DNA from: Phorcus lineatus
Lineage: Eukaryota; Mollusca; Gastropoda; Trochida; Trochidae
Direction: 5' to 3'
Length of the DNA stretch: 64,000 bases
Assembly (NCBI GenBank): GCA_921293015.1
Contig: OV121090.1
Coordinates: 3,596,001-3,660,000 of the forward strand
The notes beneath the pieces were generated by a model, which was given only the letters and a program-made list of their open reading frames with translations, ran no database searches and was not told the DNA's origin. Shown one piece after another: positions 1 to 12,274 of the stretch (its first letter is position 1; each line of letters starts with the position of its first letter). The position numbers and the translations under genes are program-made.

Positions 1-1410
1 TACTTGTTCAAGAATTATGATAAGTAAAAACATGTGTGAAGTTACAAATGTCGTTTAGAAATGATACTGTGTGGAGGTCATTTTTTCTTAAATACTATAC
101 ACATGGGAAATTATGTGTCACCGAATGACTTCAAACTGACAGAAATATAAGCAAGGATCTATGTTACTGTCTGCCAATTAGATCGGCGTAGCAATACGTC
201 GAGACATAATAGTTTTGAAAATATGAATAATTTTTGTATTTTTGTCGTTTTTTATTTATAAGGATTCTAAGGCATCGAATTTACGAAGTTAAGTATTACA
301 AGACCCATAACTGTTACCAAAATTGATAGTATTCAAAGTAACGATACATTGTTGGGATTTGTTTACGATTTGATTGATGATTAATTCAATTAGAATATTT
401 ATAGATAAACAGTACGTTTCAACAAATTTGGATTATTTCTTCTTTCAAATCTAAACAACTGCATATATAAAACCACAGTCCGCGAAAATTATATGAGGAA
501 AAGATTTGAATAACCCCTAATTGGACAACAATAGGGACAAATCTAAGTTAATCTAGATGTAAGAGACGGTAACAGTTAGCGGTTTTAAGGTAAAACATTT
601 AAGGTAATCGTAAGAAAGAGGAGGCTTTGTGGTAGGGGACGGGAGGAGTGGGGGGGGGGGGGGGACGTGAGGGTGTACATGTTCATGCTAGTAGCATATG
701 TCATGTATGATAGAGGGACCGATTTGAAGGATACAGTTATATATATATATATAGGTACAGACAGTCATAGGCATAGGCAATAGCGTAAAATATATTGATA
801 CATTGGGGGGAAGTTGGGGGAGGGGGGATAATTATAGGCTTACAGGTATGAATATCAGTGATAACTCGCATGATTGACGGAGGGAGATGCGTTGAAGATG
901 GCAGGGGTTGGGGAGGGAGGGCTGTAATAGACCATGCTAAGTGCCAAGGTGGGGGGGGGGGGGGGGGGGGTTGGGTCTTGCCAATTCGCCAGCTGGGGAA
1001 TATTTCTGTATGGAGGTGGAATGCGAGATAGATTAAGTGGCTTCTGACAAATGCGCTATATAGCCTGTGTTGACTAAAGCAGACAGGCCCGTCAGCGTCA
1101 AACTTTCATAGCCTGTTTGTGTATCACCCGTCAGCTCGCATTTTGTCTTATATTAATCCGAGATGAAATATTCGACAGTTGTATGTATCTAATTAGCTCC
1201 GCATGGCGTAGAGGTATGGGGTCTTATCTCTTATCCCCCCAAAACGCCCCCTCCCATATACCGCTCCCTCCCTCCCAAACATCTGCACGACTCGTAATGT
1301 CATAAAACAAAAATCATATAAAATTATGGCCGGACCACCACCTAGTCGGCACGGAAGAGAGAAGATGGAGAGGATGTGTGTTGCAACGTCCCGGCCCCAC
1401 GTGTATGCCT
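1..1410. other. Intergenic, AT-rich, with G homopolymers
   Basis: No gene is recognised here. The first 600 bases are AT-rich and featureless. From about 600 the plus strand becomes G-rich, with runs of 15 G at 650-664 and 20 G at 951-970, and a short TA microsatellite near 739-753. A short open frame at 1117-1305 has no coding character and is not called. The G-rich stretch leads into the minisatellite that starts near 1411. Confidence 0.7.
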
Positions 1411-1925
1411 GCTAACTAGCTATTGGGGTAAGGGGGGGGGGGGGGGTGGAGAGGGCAGGGATGAGTGGAAATAGGGTAGGGGTGAGGGAGGTAGATGTAG
1501 GGGTGGTGATTATGTCTCCTAACTAGATTTACAGGAGAGAGTGGTTCAGGACGGGATGGGTGGTGGTAGGGGTTGGGGATCGGTGGAGGTTATGTCTGAT
1601 AACTAGATCTGAGGGAGAGGGTGGAGAGGTAGGGGTGGGGAAGGTTGAAGTTTGGGTGGGAGTAATGACTGCTAACTAGATCTAGAGGATCGAGTGGGGA
1701 GGTAGGGTTCAGGGCGGAATGGGTGGGGGTAGGAGTTTTGTAATGTCTGATAACTTGATCAAGGGGAGATGGTGGAGAGGTATGGTTGAGGGATATGGGT
1801 GGTGGGCGGTGGGGTTATTCTTGCTAACTAGATCTGGGCTAGAGGGTGGAGAGGTAGGTTTGAGGGAGGGAGAGGGGTTTGGGGTGTTTGGCGATGGGGT
1901 TATGTCTGTTAACTAAAGCTAAGTG
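1411..1925. repeat. Degenerate G-rich minisatellite, unit about 73-107 bp
   Basis: A landmark of the form CTAACTAGATCT recurs with its AACTAG-like core at 1414, 1521, 1601, 1674, 1752, 1826 and 1911, giving spacings of 107, 80, 73, 78, 74 and 85 bases. Between landmarks each unit is purine-rich on the plus strand (GGGAGAGGGTGGAGAGGTAGG and variants). The copies are clearly related but too diverged for simple slippage. A run of 15 G lies in the first unit at 1432-1446. A frame at 1719-1916 reads through the repeat and is an artefact. Confidence 0.85.
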
Positions 1926-2828
1926 AGAAAGTGTAAAACAGGGGTGAATTGTGGAATTGTACGACGAAACAATATGATCTTCTAAGTTCATTTTCTTCTA
2001 GTGGAGTCATAAAACATTTTTCATTTTTTGACAATCCAACCCAATATACGTTTTTGAATCAACTGCAACTCAGACAATTCATCAGCTGATCTATTTTAGT
2101 GCTAAAATATTACACCAACGTAGAGATTACACAACAGTGGCCATTGGTTATTGAGTTCCTAATATGAACTTTTCAAGTGGGTTCCCTCAAACGAAATTAT
2201 TCCGACGTTCTCATTTCATATAAAATCTCATACTTTACTTAATCTTATCTTCATTGTTGATTAACTCTCAATTCCAAAACGAATAAATCAAAAAGATATT
2301 AATCCCATGTTCGATGTCAAAGGTGAACAACGAGGAAATGGTCTGAGAGAGAAAAACATTAACGAGTAGAACGTGCCAGAGGAATAAATTTATTGTTTGC
2401 CATCCCCAGGAGAAACGAAATATATCGGATGTTTGTAATGTTCCAGTGCCAGGCCTAATGTCTAGCATTGCTATATTTCATGCTAATAATCTTCTCTCCC
2501 TCCCCTCTGAATCAACCCCCCTGTTCCCCCAATCACTGTACCCCTCCTGGAGGCTTCGCCTTCCATCATGATTTCTCTCATTTTACCCCTCATCATCTTT
2601 GCCAACCTCTCTAAATGTACCCGCCATACTCATCATAAATAAAGTAGATTAAAACGTTGCCCCTGCCATCCAAAATGAAACTTTACATTTATGCATGTTT
2701 AGGTTGAGATTATCAGCTTCAACTTTACTCCATCTAATCCAAATTCATACAAATCTGTATTCATCAACTCTTTATCATTAATAATACTAGGGTGAGATCA
2801 TCCTGCATCTTCAGAACTCACCCTCCCA
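1926..2828. other. Intergenic, no recognised feature
   Basis: Unique-looking AT-rich sequence between the G-rich minisatellite and the assembly gap. Nothing resembling a gene, RNA or mobile element was seen. The reverse-strand frame at 2268-2468 has no recognisable motif. Confidence 0.6.
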
Positions 2829-3028
2829 NNNNNNNNNNNNNNNNNNNNNNNNNNNNNNNNNNNNNNNNNNNNNNNNNNNNNNNNNNNNNNNNNNNNNNNN
2901 NNNNNNNNNNNNNNNNNNNNNNNNNNNNNNNNNNNNNNNNNNNNNNNNNNNNNNNNNNNNNNNNNNNNNNNNNNNNNNNNNNNNNNNNNNNNNNNNNNNN
3001 NNNNNNNNNNNNNNNNNNNNNNNNNNNN
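2829..3028. other. Assembly gap of exactly 200 N
   Basis: Exactly 200 undetermined bases, a round number that suggests a placeholder gap of unknown true length. Frames on both strands that run through it are meaningless. Confidence 0.99.
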
Positions 3029-4170
3029 TATGTACATTCCGTTTCCATATGGCCAGGGCAATCTTTCTTTCGACTCTAAGTTTATCTTAATATACATAAA
3101 TACATCACTTTCGTTTTCCAAATCGCGATATGGTTCATGCAGCGTTCTCCGAGCCCCCATTTGGAGGTGACTTGTTACCCCGAGCATATTTGTCAAACTT
3201 GTGGAACTGTAAATTTTCATAAACGTTTTCCTGGTAGGGAGAGAGCTTATCTAACAGCGTTGTATAGGTTGACTTTCTACTATGACAAATTACCAGCAGT
3301 AAAGTCACCGGGGGCCGTTATCAACCTAGAAATGATATGGAAAATTGTTGCCGAGAGTTTGAAAATATTCAATAAGTCAATCAATAATAATCAATCAAAC
3401 GATATTGTTGGTGCGATAAAATTTCAATCAGAATTTTGTCGGAGAAATCCTTTTAAGTTTTGACTAATCGTCTGTGAATAGACCAGGCTATGTGTGGCAT
3501 GTACGTATAAGTTCACCATTGATATAAACGTGTTAAATTGCTCCCAGTCGGACTAAGACAGTCGCGAAGTCGAGATTAGTCTAATCTGGGGTATCATGGC
3601 AGGGGACGCTGGGTTGGTTGGCTAAGTCGTACATTAGACTAACGGTTTTGTACCTACGCTTGTACCTGCATCAAACAATATTTATTTTCCACTTTTTAAC
3701 AGCGGCTGTAAATCAAAATACCCACATATCACTTTCTTAAGCACTTCTATTGTAGACGTGAGTTATTGTCTGGACATGGAGTTGGATATTCATGTACATA
3801 TTTAGACTAGGCTGAAACGCTAATACCCCGGTCGCCTGCTCAATAGCGTACCCGTAGGTACTTAGTGCATGTACCAGCTCAATCTGGTGGAATAAAGAAT
3901 ACTTATGAGGCTCATTGTACACGAATATACATACAAGTCAGTTTATTATAGAATAAGTAACTTGAAAAGGTTAAAATATGATACAGGCAGTAAGAGCTGA
4001 TATTTGTACCGGAAACGCACTCGTAAAGAGAAGTACTCTCTACTCGGCCTACTGTTAAATAGATCGTCAATATTGAAAAACAATACACATCCGCTTTTCC
4101 TGCAATAATTGTTACTATTACACCTTACACAACGAAAACTACTACTATCACAATTACAACTTATATTTCC
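3029..4170. other. Intergenic, no gene supported
   Basis: A plus-strand frame at 3137-3463 (108 residues) is the longest clean one here, but it shows no domain, signal peptide or splice context that I recognise, so it is not called. The rest is unique AT-rich sequence leading into the trinucleotide repeat block. Confidence 0.55.
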
Positions 4171-4246
4171 TACTACTGCTGCTGCTGCTGCTACTACTAC
4201 TACTAATTCATCTACTACTTCTACTACTACTTCTACTACCACTTTC

Positions 4247-4279
<33 letters not shown>

Positions 4280-4302
4280 TACTACTACTACTACTACGAC
4301 TA

Positions 4303-4359
<57 letters not shown>

Positions 4360-4750
4360 ATACTACTACTTCTACTTATACTACTACTTCTATTACTACT
4401 ACTCCTTCGTCTACTACTACTAATACTACTACTACTACTACTTCTACTACTACACTAATGCTAATACTAGTACTACTTCTAATACTACTACTAATACTAC
4501 TTATATTACTAATACTAATACTATCTTAAATCGTCTGCAATTGTTTATGTTATTTCTGCCATCATGTTACAACTTTCACTGTAATTGCTACTACTACAAT
4601 TACTACTACTACTACCACAAACTACAACAACTACTACTACTATAATTACTACTACTACTATAATTACTACTACTACTACAAGTAATACAAATAATACTAA
4701 TACCAATACTACAACTGCTGCTACTGCTACTAATTTTGCTACTACTACAG

Positions 4751-4796
<46 letters not shown>

Positions 4797-4811
4797 AGCT
4801 ATTGCTTCTAC
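4171..4811. repeat. Imperfect TAC/CTA trinucleotide microsatellite block
   Basis: About 600 bases dominated by (CTA)n with scattered CTG, TTC and AAT variants, in two arms (about 4171-4521 and 4587-4811) split by a short unique stretch around 4525-4585. It produces long spurious Thr, Tyr, Ser or Leu-rich frames on both strands. A similar array lies at 33064-33254. Confidence 0.95.
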
Positions 4812-6261
4812 AACTTGTAATTTTACAAACCCCCAACCCCTTCTATACCTATATCTACTAATACTTATTTGACCAGCATTAAAATTTATGAAATTGCATA
4901 TTTATTGTCCTACATGTTTCAACTTAATAGACGTCTAATACACAATTCTTAACACACCACTATTTCTCTTCCAATGCAACATACTGTCTATAATTTATTT
5001 ATGGTACAGTCATAAAACACATATAAAACCCTATCAAAATAAGGTCGGTTCGTCTTTCACTTCACGGAAATGGATAGGATTAGCTATTTCATTTGGAGAA
5101 TAAATAAATAAAATGACGTAATCTTAACAACCAGGTCTCCGCTGAAGGCATAAGACCGGATATTACGTCATAGACTAATTGAGGGATGCTTTGAAAATTA
5201 TGTGCGTAAAAAGAGTAAGACGATTCATGTTGTAATCATATGTATATATATTTGTACTTTAATTCTCTGGGGACATTGTATTGAACCTGAGAGAACTAAG
5301 TTACCTCGAAGATATCATTTATTTGTAATATAAATAAGCACGACTAACATCGCGCTCTCAAACACGAGGTATAAACAATATATTGTTTAACATTAATCAA
5401 TTTTAATGATAAGTAGTATCATAACTATGTTCATTTCATTGTCTAAATAAGTTAACAAGTGTAAATAGTCTGTAAGCCAGACTCTTAAGTAAGATAAAAC
5501 CTTAGGAAGGTCTAAAGGAAGACTTGAGAGTTGGTACATGAATAAATACTGTTTTAACCATATATACATATATGGCAAGTTAGTAAATTCAAAATTTAAA
5601 TGTAAATATAAAACCACTTGGCTATTGATTTGAGCTTATAATTGTAGGAGTATGTTAAACGTATTTATACACATCTTTTTTTATTTTTTTTAGGGACGAG
5701 CATTTATATAGGCAGTTATATCCTGTTTGATGGTGCCTTTTTCTTTGTATTTATTCTAATTTATTGTTTAATACATGTTGTTTTTCTCAAAATAACATAC
5801 CGTAAAATATTAACGTTTAACTTGAATAAACCTTTTCATACTTGGTAAAATATTTCGTTTGAAAAAGACACATTTATCACGAGCTCTGCTACAGTTCATA
5901 AAGTGCATTGAAGAAAAGCTACCGAGGCGCCAAGATAGTTTGAAAACAGGGAAAGTCTAGAAATTTCATGTTTGTAACAAGCACTTATTCGTTTTTCTAA
6001 TTGATGTTGATGGATTACATTAGTTTAATTGACAAAAAGAAATGTCATAAAAACAAAACGTCAGGTAGTCGAGTTCACTGTATCCATAAAGTGTCAAAAA
6101 TGTTTTTAACAAACACACCAAATGACCATATATAATATTTGAATTATGAGGTATGATTTATAATTTTCAGTTTCCAAAGTCTAAGATCCTTTTATCCATG
6201 ACTTTTAGAGGAGGTTTCAAACAAATGTATTGCTTGAGTGGCATTCTGGAAGTTGCAAGAA
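4812..6261. other. Intergenic AT-rich stretch
   Basis: No gene is seen. The only structured element is a short inverted pair at 5113-5122 (ATGACGTAAT) and 5162-5171 (ATTACGTCAT), each containing a CRE-like half palindrome, with a nested GGTCT...AGACC pair. It could form a small hairpin or be a fragment of a short mobile element. Confidence 0.5.
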
Positions 6262-6413
6262 AAGGATATTTAAATGGATGTACAACTTCTTTATATTCAC
6301 AAGGGCAACCTTTTGGTATAGATCAAGCATATGCTTGAGAGCGGTATAACGATCTATAACGACACGTCGCCATTGTGTTACTAAAGAAGTTGAACATCCA
6401 TTTAAATATCCTT
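6262..6413. repeat. Inverted repeat, 32-bp arms
   Basis: The left arm at 6262-6293 and the right arm at 6382-6413 are reverse complements with a single mismatch. They enclose an 88-base spacer that contains a CAAGCATATGCTTG palindrome. This fits a small foldback or MITE remnant, or a structured transcript. No flanking target duplication was identified. Confidence 0.8.
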
Positions 6414-6508
6414 ACCTTCCTTTAAACTAATATATATGTCAAATAGACATGACCAGTGATGGGAATTTGCTTCTAAATTCCTTTTTTACAATATTCACTT
6501 GAAATCTT

Positions 6509-6520
6509 GCTTTCATTAAG
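6509..6520. repeat. SINE target-site duplication, 3' copy
   Basis: GCTTTCATTAAG, identical to 6837-6848 on the other side of the SINE. On the plus strand this copy abuts the element's 3' tail. Confidence 0.95.
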
Positions 6521-6836
6521 GTGAGGTGAGGTGAGTTGGTGTTTAACGCCGCTTTCAAGATTATTTCACTTATATCGCGGCCGCTAGTATTATTGCAGGG
6601 AGAAAGCCCGCAACACTATTGTGGCTATTCATTGCGGTGAAACCTGCGAGCATCGACTGGAACTAGCGAACCATGGGTGGTACTGCGCTGAATTTCAGTG
6701 TAGCATTGCACCCAAACCTGACTGCGTGTAGAACAGTTCTCTACTGCAGACAAAGTTGCCGAGCCCCTGGCGGGATTCGAACCACGGACCTCCTGATCCG
6801 AAGCCGAACGCGCTAACCACTGCGCTATCCAGCCCC
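6521..6836 (-). mobile_element. Full-length tRNA-Arg-derived SINE
   Basis: Read on the minus strand, the element begins with a tRNA-like head. Its A box TAGCGCAGTGG lies at plus-strand 6827-6817 and its B box GGTTCGAATCC at 6783-6773. The anticodon-loop region CTTCGGA points to a tRNA-Arg(UCG) ancestor, with a degraded anticodon stem. The body contains a NotI site, and the 3' end reads GTTAAACACCAACTCACC followed by short CTCAC-type repeats. Perfect 12-bp direct repeats GCTTTCATTAAG flank it at 6509-6520 and 6837-6848, showing target-primed insertion and a relatively young copy. It depends on a partner LINE for mobility. A reverse-strand frame at 6695-6880 is an artefact of the tRNA head. Confidence 0.95.
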
Positions 6837-6848
6837 GCTTTCATTAAG
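6837..6848. repeat. SINE target-site duplication, 5' copy
   Basis: GCTTTCATTAAG directly follows the end of the tRNA-like head and matches 6509-6520 without mismatch. Confidence 0.95.
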
Positions 6849-9800
6849 ACATATACAGAAAATAGTTTATGTCCATCCATATGGTATGAATTATATCCAG
6901 ATTAAGCAAAAATGATACTGACTGCAGATATCGAAAATGTATTTAGCCATCATCTCCAATGAATGAATTTATTTCCAGTATACTACCTGTATTATCATCC
7001 TAGACATTATTACCATATGTTGTTCTTGTCATGATCATGTTCATATATTTATGTTTCTGGAGCGGTCTTCACATAAGCTCACACGGGCTGGTTGACCAGT
7101 CCATTTCATGTATCTTTTCATGAAATAAATACGTTTAAACCATATCCAGCCTTGTATACGAAACAAAATTATTTGTTTACACAAACTGATTCTCTTTATT
7201 GTCGAACTACGAACATTTGCATCGGGCTTCTAATATGCATGTACATTAACTTATGCATTCAAAATTTGGTGAGTACTATCTACAATTACTTTTCATGTGT
7301 ATTTTCGAAGAGACTCATTTTAAGCTCATCGAAGTTTGTTTGCCAGTCAATCTCTAACATGTGCGTGTGAGTAATTAGATAAGTATGTCTTACTAACTAT
7401 GTTCAATGTAAAGCTATTCTCGTATATCGTCTTGTCTTTATAAAGCCTGTTTACCGATCCATGCATTTATTTGATTAAATATTGTTTTAACCACTTGTGT
7501 AACGTACATATAACAATAAAAACTATCCATATCATTTGTTGTTTTTTAATTTCAGTCATTATTTTTCTTTAAGAAATATTTGAATTAGCTGCCTCCTTAA
7601 CAAATTACCTTCACTGCACTAATGCAAGTACACATTATTAAAAACTTATATTTCTTACCATAGACGAGTTATTGTGAATCTGATACGTAGGTAAATCTGG
7701 ATGTACATCCCTAAGGCTGATGACCAAATTCATCGCATAGGCAAATCGTTTTGATGGGTCAATTACATGAGCTAACGATTGAGAGAGAGAACAACAAAAT
7801 AATATTATACAAAGCATACAATAACAAACGGAGCTAACGACAGGGCGAGACAACAATGACGGTATTGGATCAAAGACCCTCTCGTAACAGAATCTCTGAT
7901 TTCAAAATGTGATCGCACCATCGAGTACAGGACAGTGGTCAGTGGTCAGTCCAGCGTATACATGACACTTCACACGCCGGTCAGTGAACTAATACCACAT
8001 ATATGATGTTTATAACAGAGCAGATCACAATAGCTGTGTCCAGTAATGTCCAGCCATTGTCCGTGCGTGCCAGCCAAGTCGCTCACCGCGTGGTTATCAT
8101 ACCCTATATGTCAATTCATCAATAAGATGGAATACTTTTGATTGTTAAAATTGGGGAGTAACGTAAGACAGCGCAATGCAATGATGTCAGAGAAGGTCCA
8201 GTGGTCAAGAACGTGGTCACTGAAGACGTAACGTCCTCTCTGATGTGACCGCCATTATGAGTATATCGTCCCTCTGTAATCATGCCGTTCAGTTTTCAAA
8301 AGCTTGGAATGAAACCTTCAGAAGCGATGACAATCGTTTTGACAGACGATTAAAAACGGACCACTTTAGTCTTTTCGAGGAGAGCCGCTTTTCACGTTTC
8401 TACGCTCATGCGCGAAAATGACCACTGTGACGTCATGAGGTCTTTCACCTGAATCGCTGACCCGCGTCTTTCAATTTTATTATTCTTTTACGGATTAACA
8501 ATTTGCTAAATACGGACGCCCCTCAAGACCGGTTTGATATCCAAGTCCATACACTTGTGTAGAAATGAGAAAATTGCCCATTATCAGATCGTGCATTGAC
8601 AGGTAGAGTGGTATGATTGCTTTCAAACTTTCTATACAGCCAGAAGAGGGATGAAATTAATGAAGGTCAGGGGTCATCTGAAAAGCCCACCCTCAAATTG
8701 CTTGAATCAGGTTTTATGATTTTATCCCTGAAACTACAATCCCCAACAATCATTGATTCGGTCGTTAAAATGACGGACGGTCATGAAAAGTAAGCTTAGA
8801 ATAATGTAGTGTATTGTAACATATCTTCAAATGGGCAAAATAAAATTAAAAGTGATCAGAGTGACACTTATACATAAACATGTCTTCGGATAAAAATTAT
8901 CAAGTGTTATCGATACATACTCATTTATGGATAGTCCGGTTTATGAAGTTTACTGGACCTTATTGCATAAGATTATCTTTTAGTTGAAAATTCACATTTT
9001 TAACAACCAAAAATTAACATAGATTTTAACTTTTAAGGATAGCATTAAAACATATTGATTAGAGATGATGAAGTTTGTTCATTGAGATATAATCTTTTTT
9101 AGAATGTGAAGATATAGTATTTTGTTAAGCGGAATAGGATTATATTGAATGTAAAATATTTCCTGTCTTAGGATGTAATCTATTTTGAAATCTTAACCTT
9201 TTTAGGAATCTGACATAATCTATACCCTTATTAAGAGAAAGTATTATGGTTTATGCTAGGAATATACAAGTAACAGGTTTTTAAAAGTTTAAAATTAATA
9301 AGTTAAACAAAAATTACTCAATACATATAACACGTTGTTGTAAGTGGCCAAAAAGTAGTCAGATGTTTGCAATAATATTTGAAGTCCTTACAACGTCAAA
9401 AACAGGACTTCTGGTGCAGTTGATTTAAAAATGGTGCCTAAAATTAATACAATATACACAGATGAATATATGTCTTGTCTGAATGGCATTGACGCTTATG
9501 ACATCGCAAAAAGTAACAAGATATAACGTAAATGAAAAATGTAACGGAGAAAAATAAGGAAAAATAGTAACAGAAAAATAACAGTTTTTCCTATGAAAAC
9601 AAATAACAGAACAAAATATAAAAAACAAGGTTTTTAAAAATCGTTTTTCCAACTCTACGACACTAAAATATTACCAGCAATGTTTGATATTTGATGCAGG
9701 GTAGGAGTAGTGGACAGTGGTAAAGGGGTGGTCAAAGGAAGATGACATGAAACATCTAGACACCTGTAGATACTGACCTCTGATCAAAATGATTTATGAA

Positions 9801-11000
9801 ATCCTCGTGTACAAATGAATGCATGTCCGATTTACCACCCTGGGGCGCTGTGTGTAGATAATTATCGTTACCCACACCACCGCGATATACAAGCAACTCG
9901 CACCCGCGGGCGCTTCATGTATTGTGTTTTGTGAACTAACAGCGAATCTTGTGTTTACGTTGTCATTAGATATAAATTTTGCTTAATGGTGGAATAGTTT
10001 TGCGGATTGTCCATTGAAAACTGTGGCTTTACAACGCCATGAGAACGCATTAGAGTTGTGTATTATGATACGGAATGATGCTGCCATAGTGGTGTCACTG
10101 TACTCCGGCATTGATACTTACGTATTAATTACTTTCATTATGTAATCAAATACTAGTACACAGTTCAGAACTTTAATTCAAAACATTCCCTAATGTCAAC
10201 TTGTCAATTTTCTTGTTATTATGAAATTCATTACTAAAATGCTTTTTTCAAAAATTGAAAATACATGATTCCATCCGTTGCTGTTTTAAAGATGATAGTT
10301 TACAGCGTGTTATTAACCTGAAATGAAATAAAAGTTTAACGGAAAGCTATAGTAGTACTTATCGTGTTTTCTATCCAAATAAATTAACCATTTTATTCTT
10401 TTGTAGAGGAAAATTATAATACTTTATGACTTTATGTTAGTAATCTACGTATGACTTGTCTACAAAAGCAATAGCTTCGTAGTATCCCACAAAACGCCAT
10501 AAGAAGGGTGGTTTTTACCCTAAAAGTGACATTTCAATTTCGTTTCATTAGATGCCAAAACGATTATAAATCAGATGCAAAACGAAACAAAAAACCTTTG
10601 ATCTCTCCTTATAAGCCAGCCCGATTGTAATGTTACAATATTATACAGGAATCCTTTTAATGATCTTAACCATTCCTCTGAAAATTTAGATTAAGAGTGT
10701 TTTATCTTATAGTTTGCATTTGGGTTTTTTTTACTGATAAAAATTCATTTCTCAAGACCTAAACAACCTTAGCAGTGTTATTTCATATCTCTTAGCTCTG
10801 TTCTAAAAGGGAAACCTTTAATGACTCTATACAATCTCTCTTAACGTGTCTATCAGTTAAAGGCGATCACAAATAGTCGGGCTTGCACGTGTACTTTAAC
10901 AGACTATCTAACAAAAGAAAAACAAATAAAACAATACTAAAACTGTCATGCGCAGTGGTCCTTAACGTGAACCCACATCAATACTTCCGGGACCGAAAGA
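6849..11000. other. Intergenic block with one palindromic CRE
   Basis: No gene is recognised. Most of it is AT-rich. A more GC-balanced, low-repeat stretch at about 8030-8480 includes a perfect palindromic CRE (TGACGTCA, 8428-8435), which makes it a possible regulatory island. Reverse-strand frames at 7638-7856 and 9425-9652 show nothing recognisable. Confidence 0.5.
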
Positions 11001-12274
11001 GAACCAGAGTTACCTAACTTTGCATATTTCCTTTTGTCCGCTCTAATCCTGTTTAAGAAATATTGCAAATATTTCACAAGTGTGTTTAGTTCGTGTTTGT
11101 CCCTCTTTTCCCCTGCTACTACTCCCCCCTGTGTCCCCCGCCATAAAGGAAGAAGCACGTTTTCGTAAACAGTCTATTTCCGCTGCGTCTGTTTTGATGT
11201 TTTGCGAGGTCTGTGACGTAAGTTATTTCATACACAGATCGGACAAGTTGTTCAAAGACTCCTATTCTTTTTATTTTGACCTCTCCAGCTTGGGATGTTT
11301 AATAGACTTAATCACTGGCCCTAATGGCTTGATCTGCATAATTCTCGGCTTAGTTTCTCATCGACGCTGCAATAAATTACCCAGAGAGCGCGAAACGAGT
11401 GAGAAAATCTTCAAGTGAGGATAATTTATGAAAACATGAAATAACAAAGTGTCGGGTACAAGATATGTTCCCATCAAAGCACGTCTATAACAGGCAGAAA
11501 GTGAAGTCTGTAGGCCTTGAAGCCGTTTCGCATCGTCTCGCTACGTTACTGCAAGCTTTGATCCGCCATTACTGACATGATATACGGGGCTAAACCGTGA
11601 TGTAGCCATGTGTCCTTGCGTTTTAATTAGCAAATGTAATTCATTAGGCCAATCCGATCTTAGAACCCCGTTTCAAAGTGTAATTGTTAGGTCCCCCCGA
11701 ACATGGGAACTCTTCGGATGAGGAGGTACGATTTTTACTCCGAGTCTTCAAATTTGTTGTCTGCTGTGATTTGAGAGACGTCTGCCAATCCTGCCCCAAG
11801 CGTCGATTAGGGAATTTGGCGGGAAAATATTAAAAAGCATTTAGAAGTCTGGCTTTGCTCCTAAGCGTGTTTTGAGTAGTGTTATACAAATGCTTCGCAT
11901 GGTCGCCCGGCGTAACAAAAAAGTGATTATTCAGGTCGCGAAAGATACCCGGGGCGGGCGAGGCGCTGAATTATGCGCTATTATTCCGTAGACACGACAA
12001 ATTATATCATTTTCTCCGGATCATATTCTCTTTTAGTGAAGTGCAAAGCTTGCTCGGATTTCTAAGAAAGTCCACCAGTTTATCTTTTGACGGATCAAAC
12101 GTATGAGCACCTTGAGTAGCGAGTTAGCAGGAATCAATAGGGGAGTCTCTGCCGTGGTGCACCGGTAGCTAGCCCCGGGGGGACAGGTGGTAGGAGTCGG
12201 GGTGGGAGGGAAGGTTTATAAGCGTTCCTTATAATCTCGTTTTCTAAACAAACTTTATTCATTACTCAAGCAAC
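11000..12274. promoter_or_regulatory. Low-repeat, CpG-containing island, possible promoter/enhancer
   Basis: This stretch has balanced base composition, frequent CpG and no microsatellites, unlike its surroundings. It contains a textbook E2F-type site TTTGGCGGGAAA at 11815-11826 and homeodomain-type cores (TTTAATTAGC, GTAATTG) around 11620-11690. It ends in a TATA-like TTTATAAGC at 12215-12223, about 58 bases before an ATG. A regulatory role is inferred from composition and motifs only. Confidence 0.4.

Noticed and set aside
3137-3463. 108-codon plus-strand frame beside the assembly gap
   Set aside because: A CxxC near the N-terminus looked finger-like, but no paired residues follow and no family is recognised.
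6761-6836. Functional tRNA-Arg gene on the minus strand
   Set aside because: The anticodon stem is broken and the head is followed by a SINE body and tail with target duplications.
11080-11418. 112-codon plus-strand frame
   Set aside because: Hydrophobic and Cys-containing but without domain or promoter; the sequence reads more like a non-coding island.
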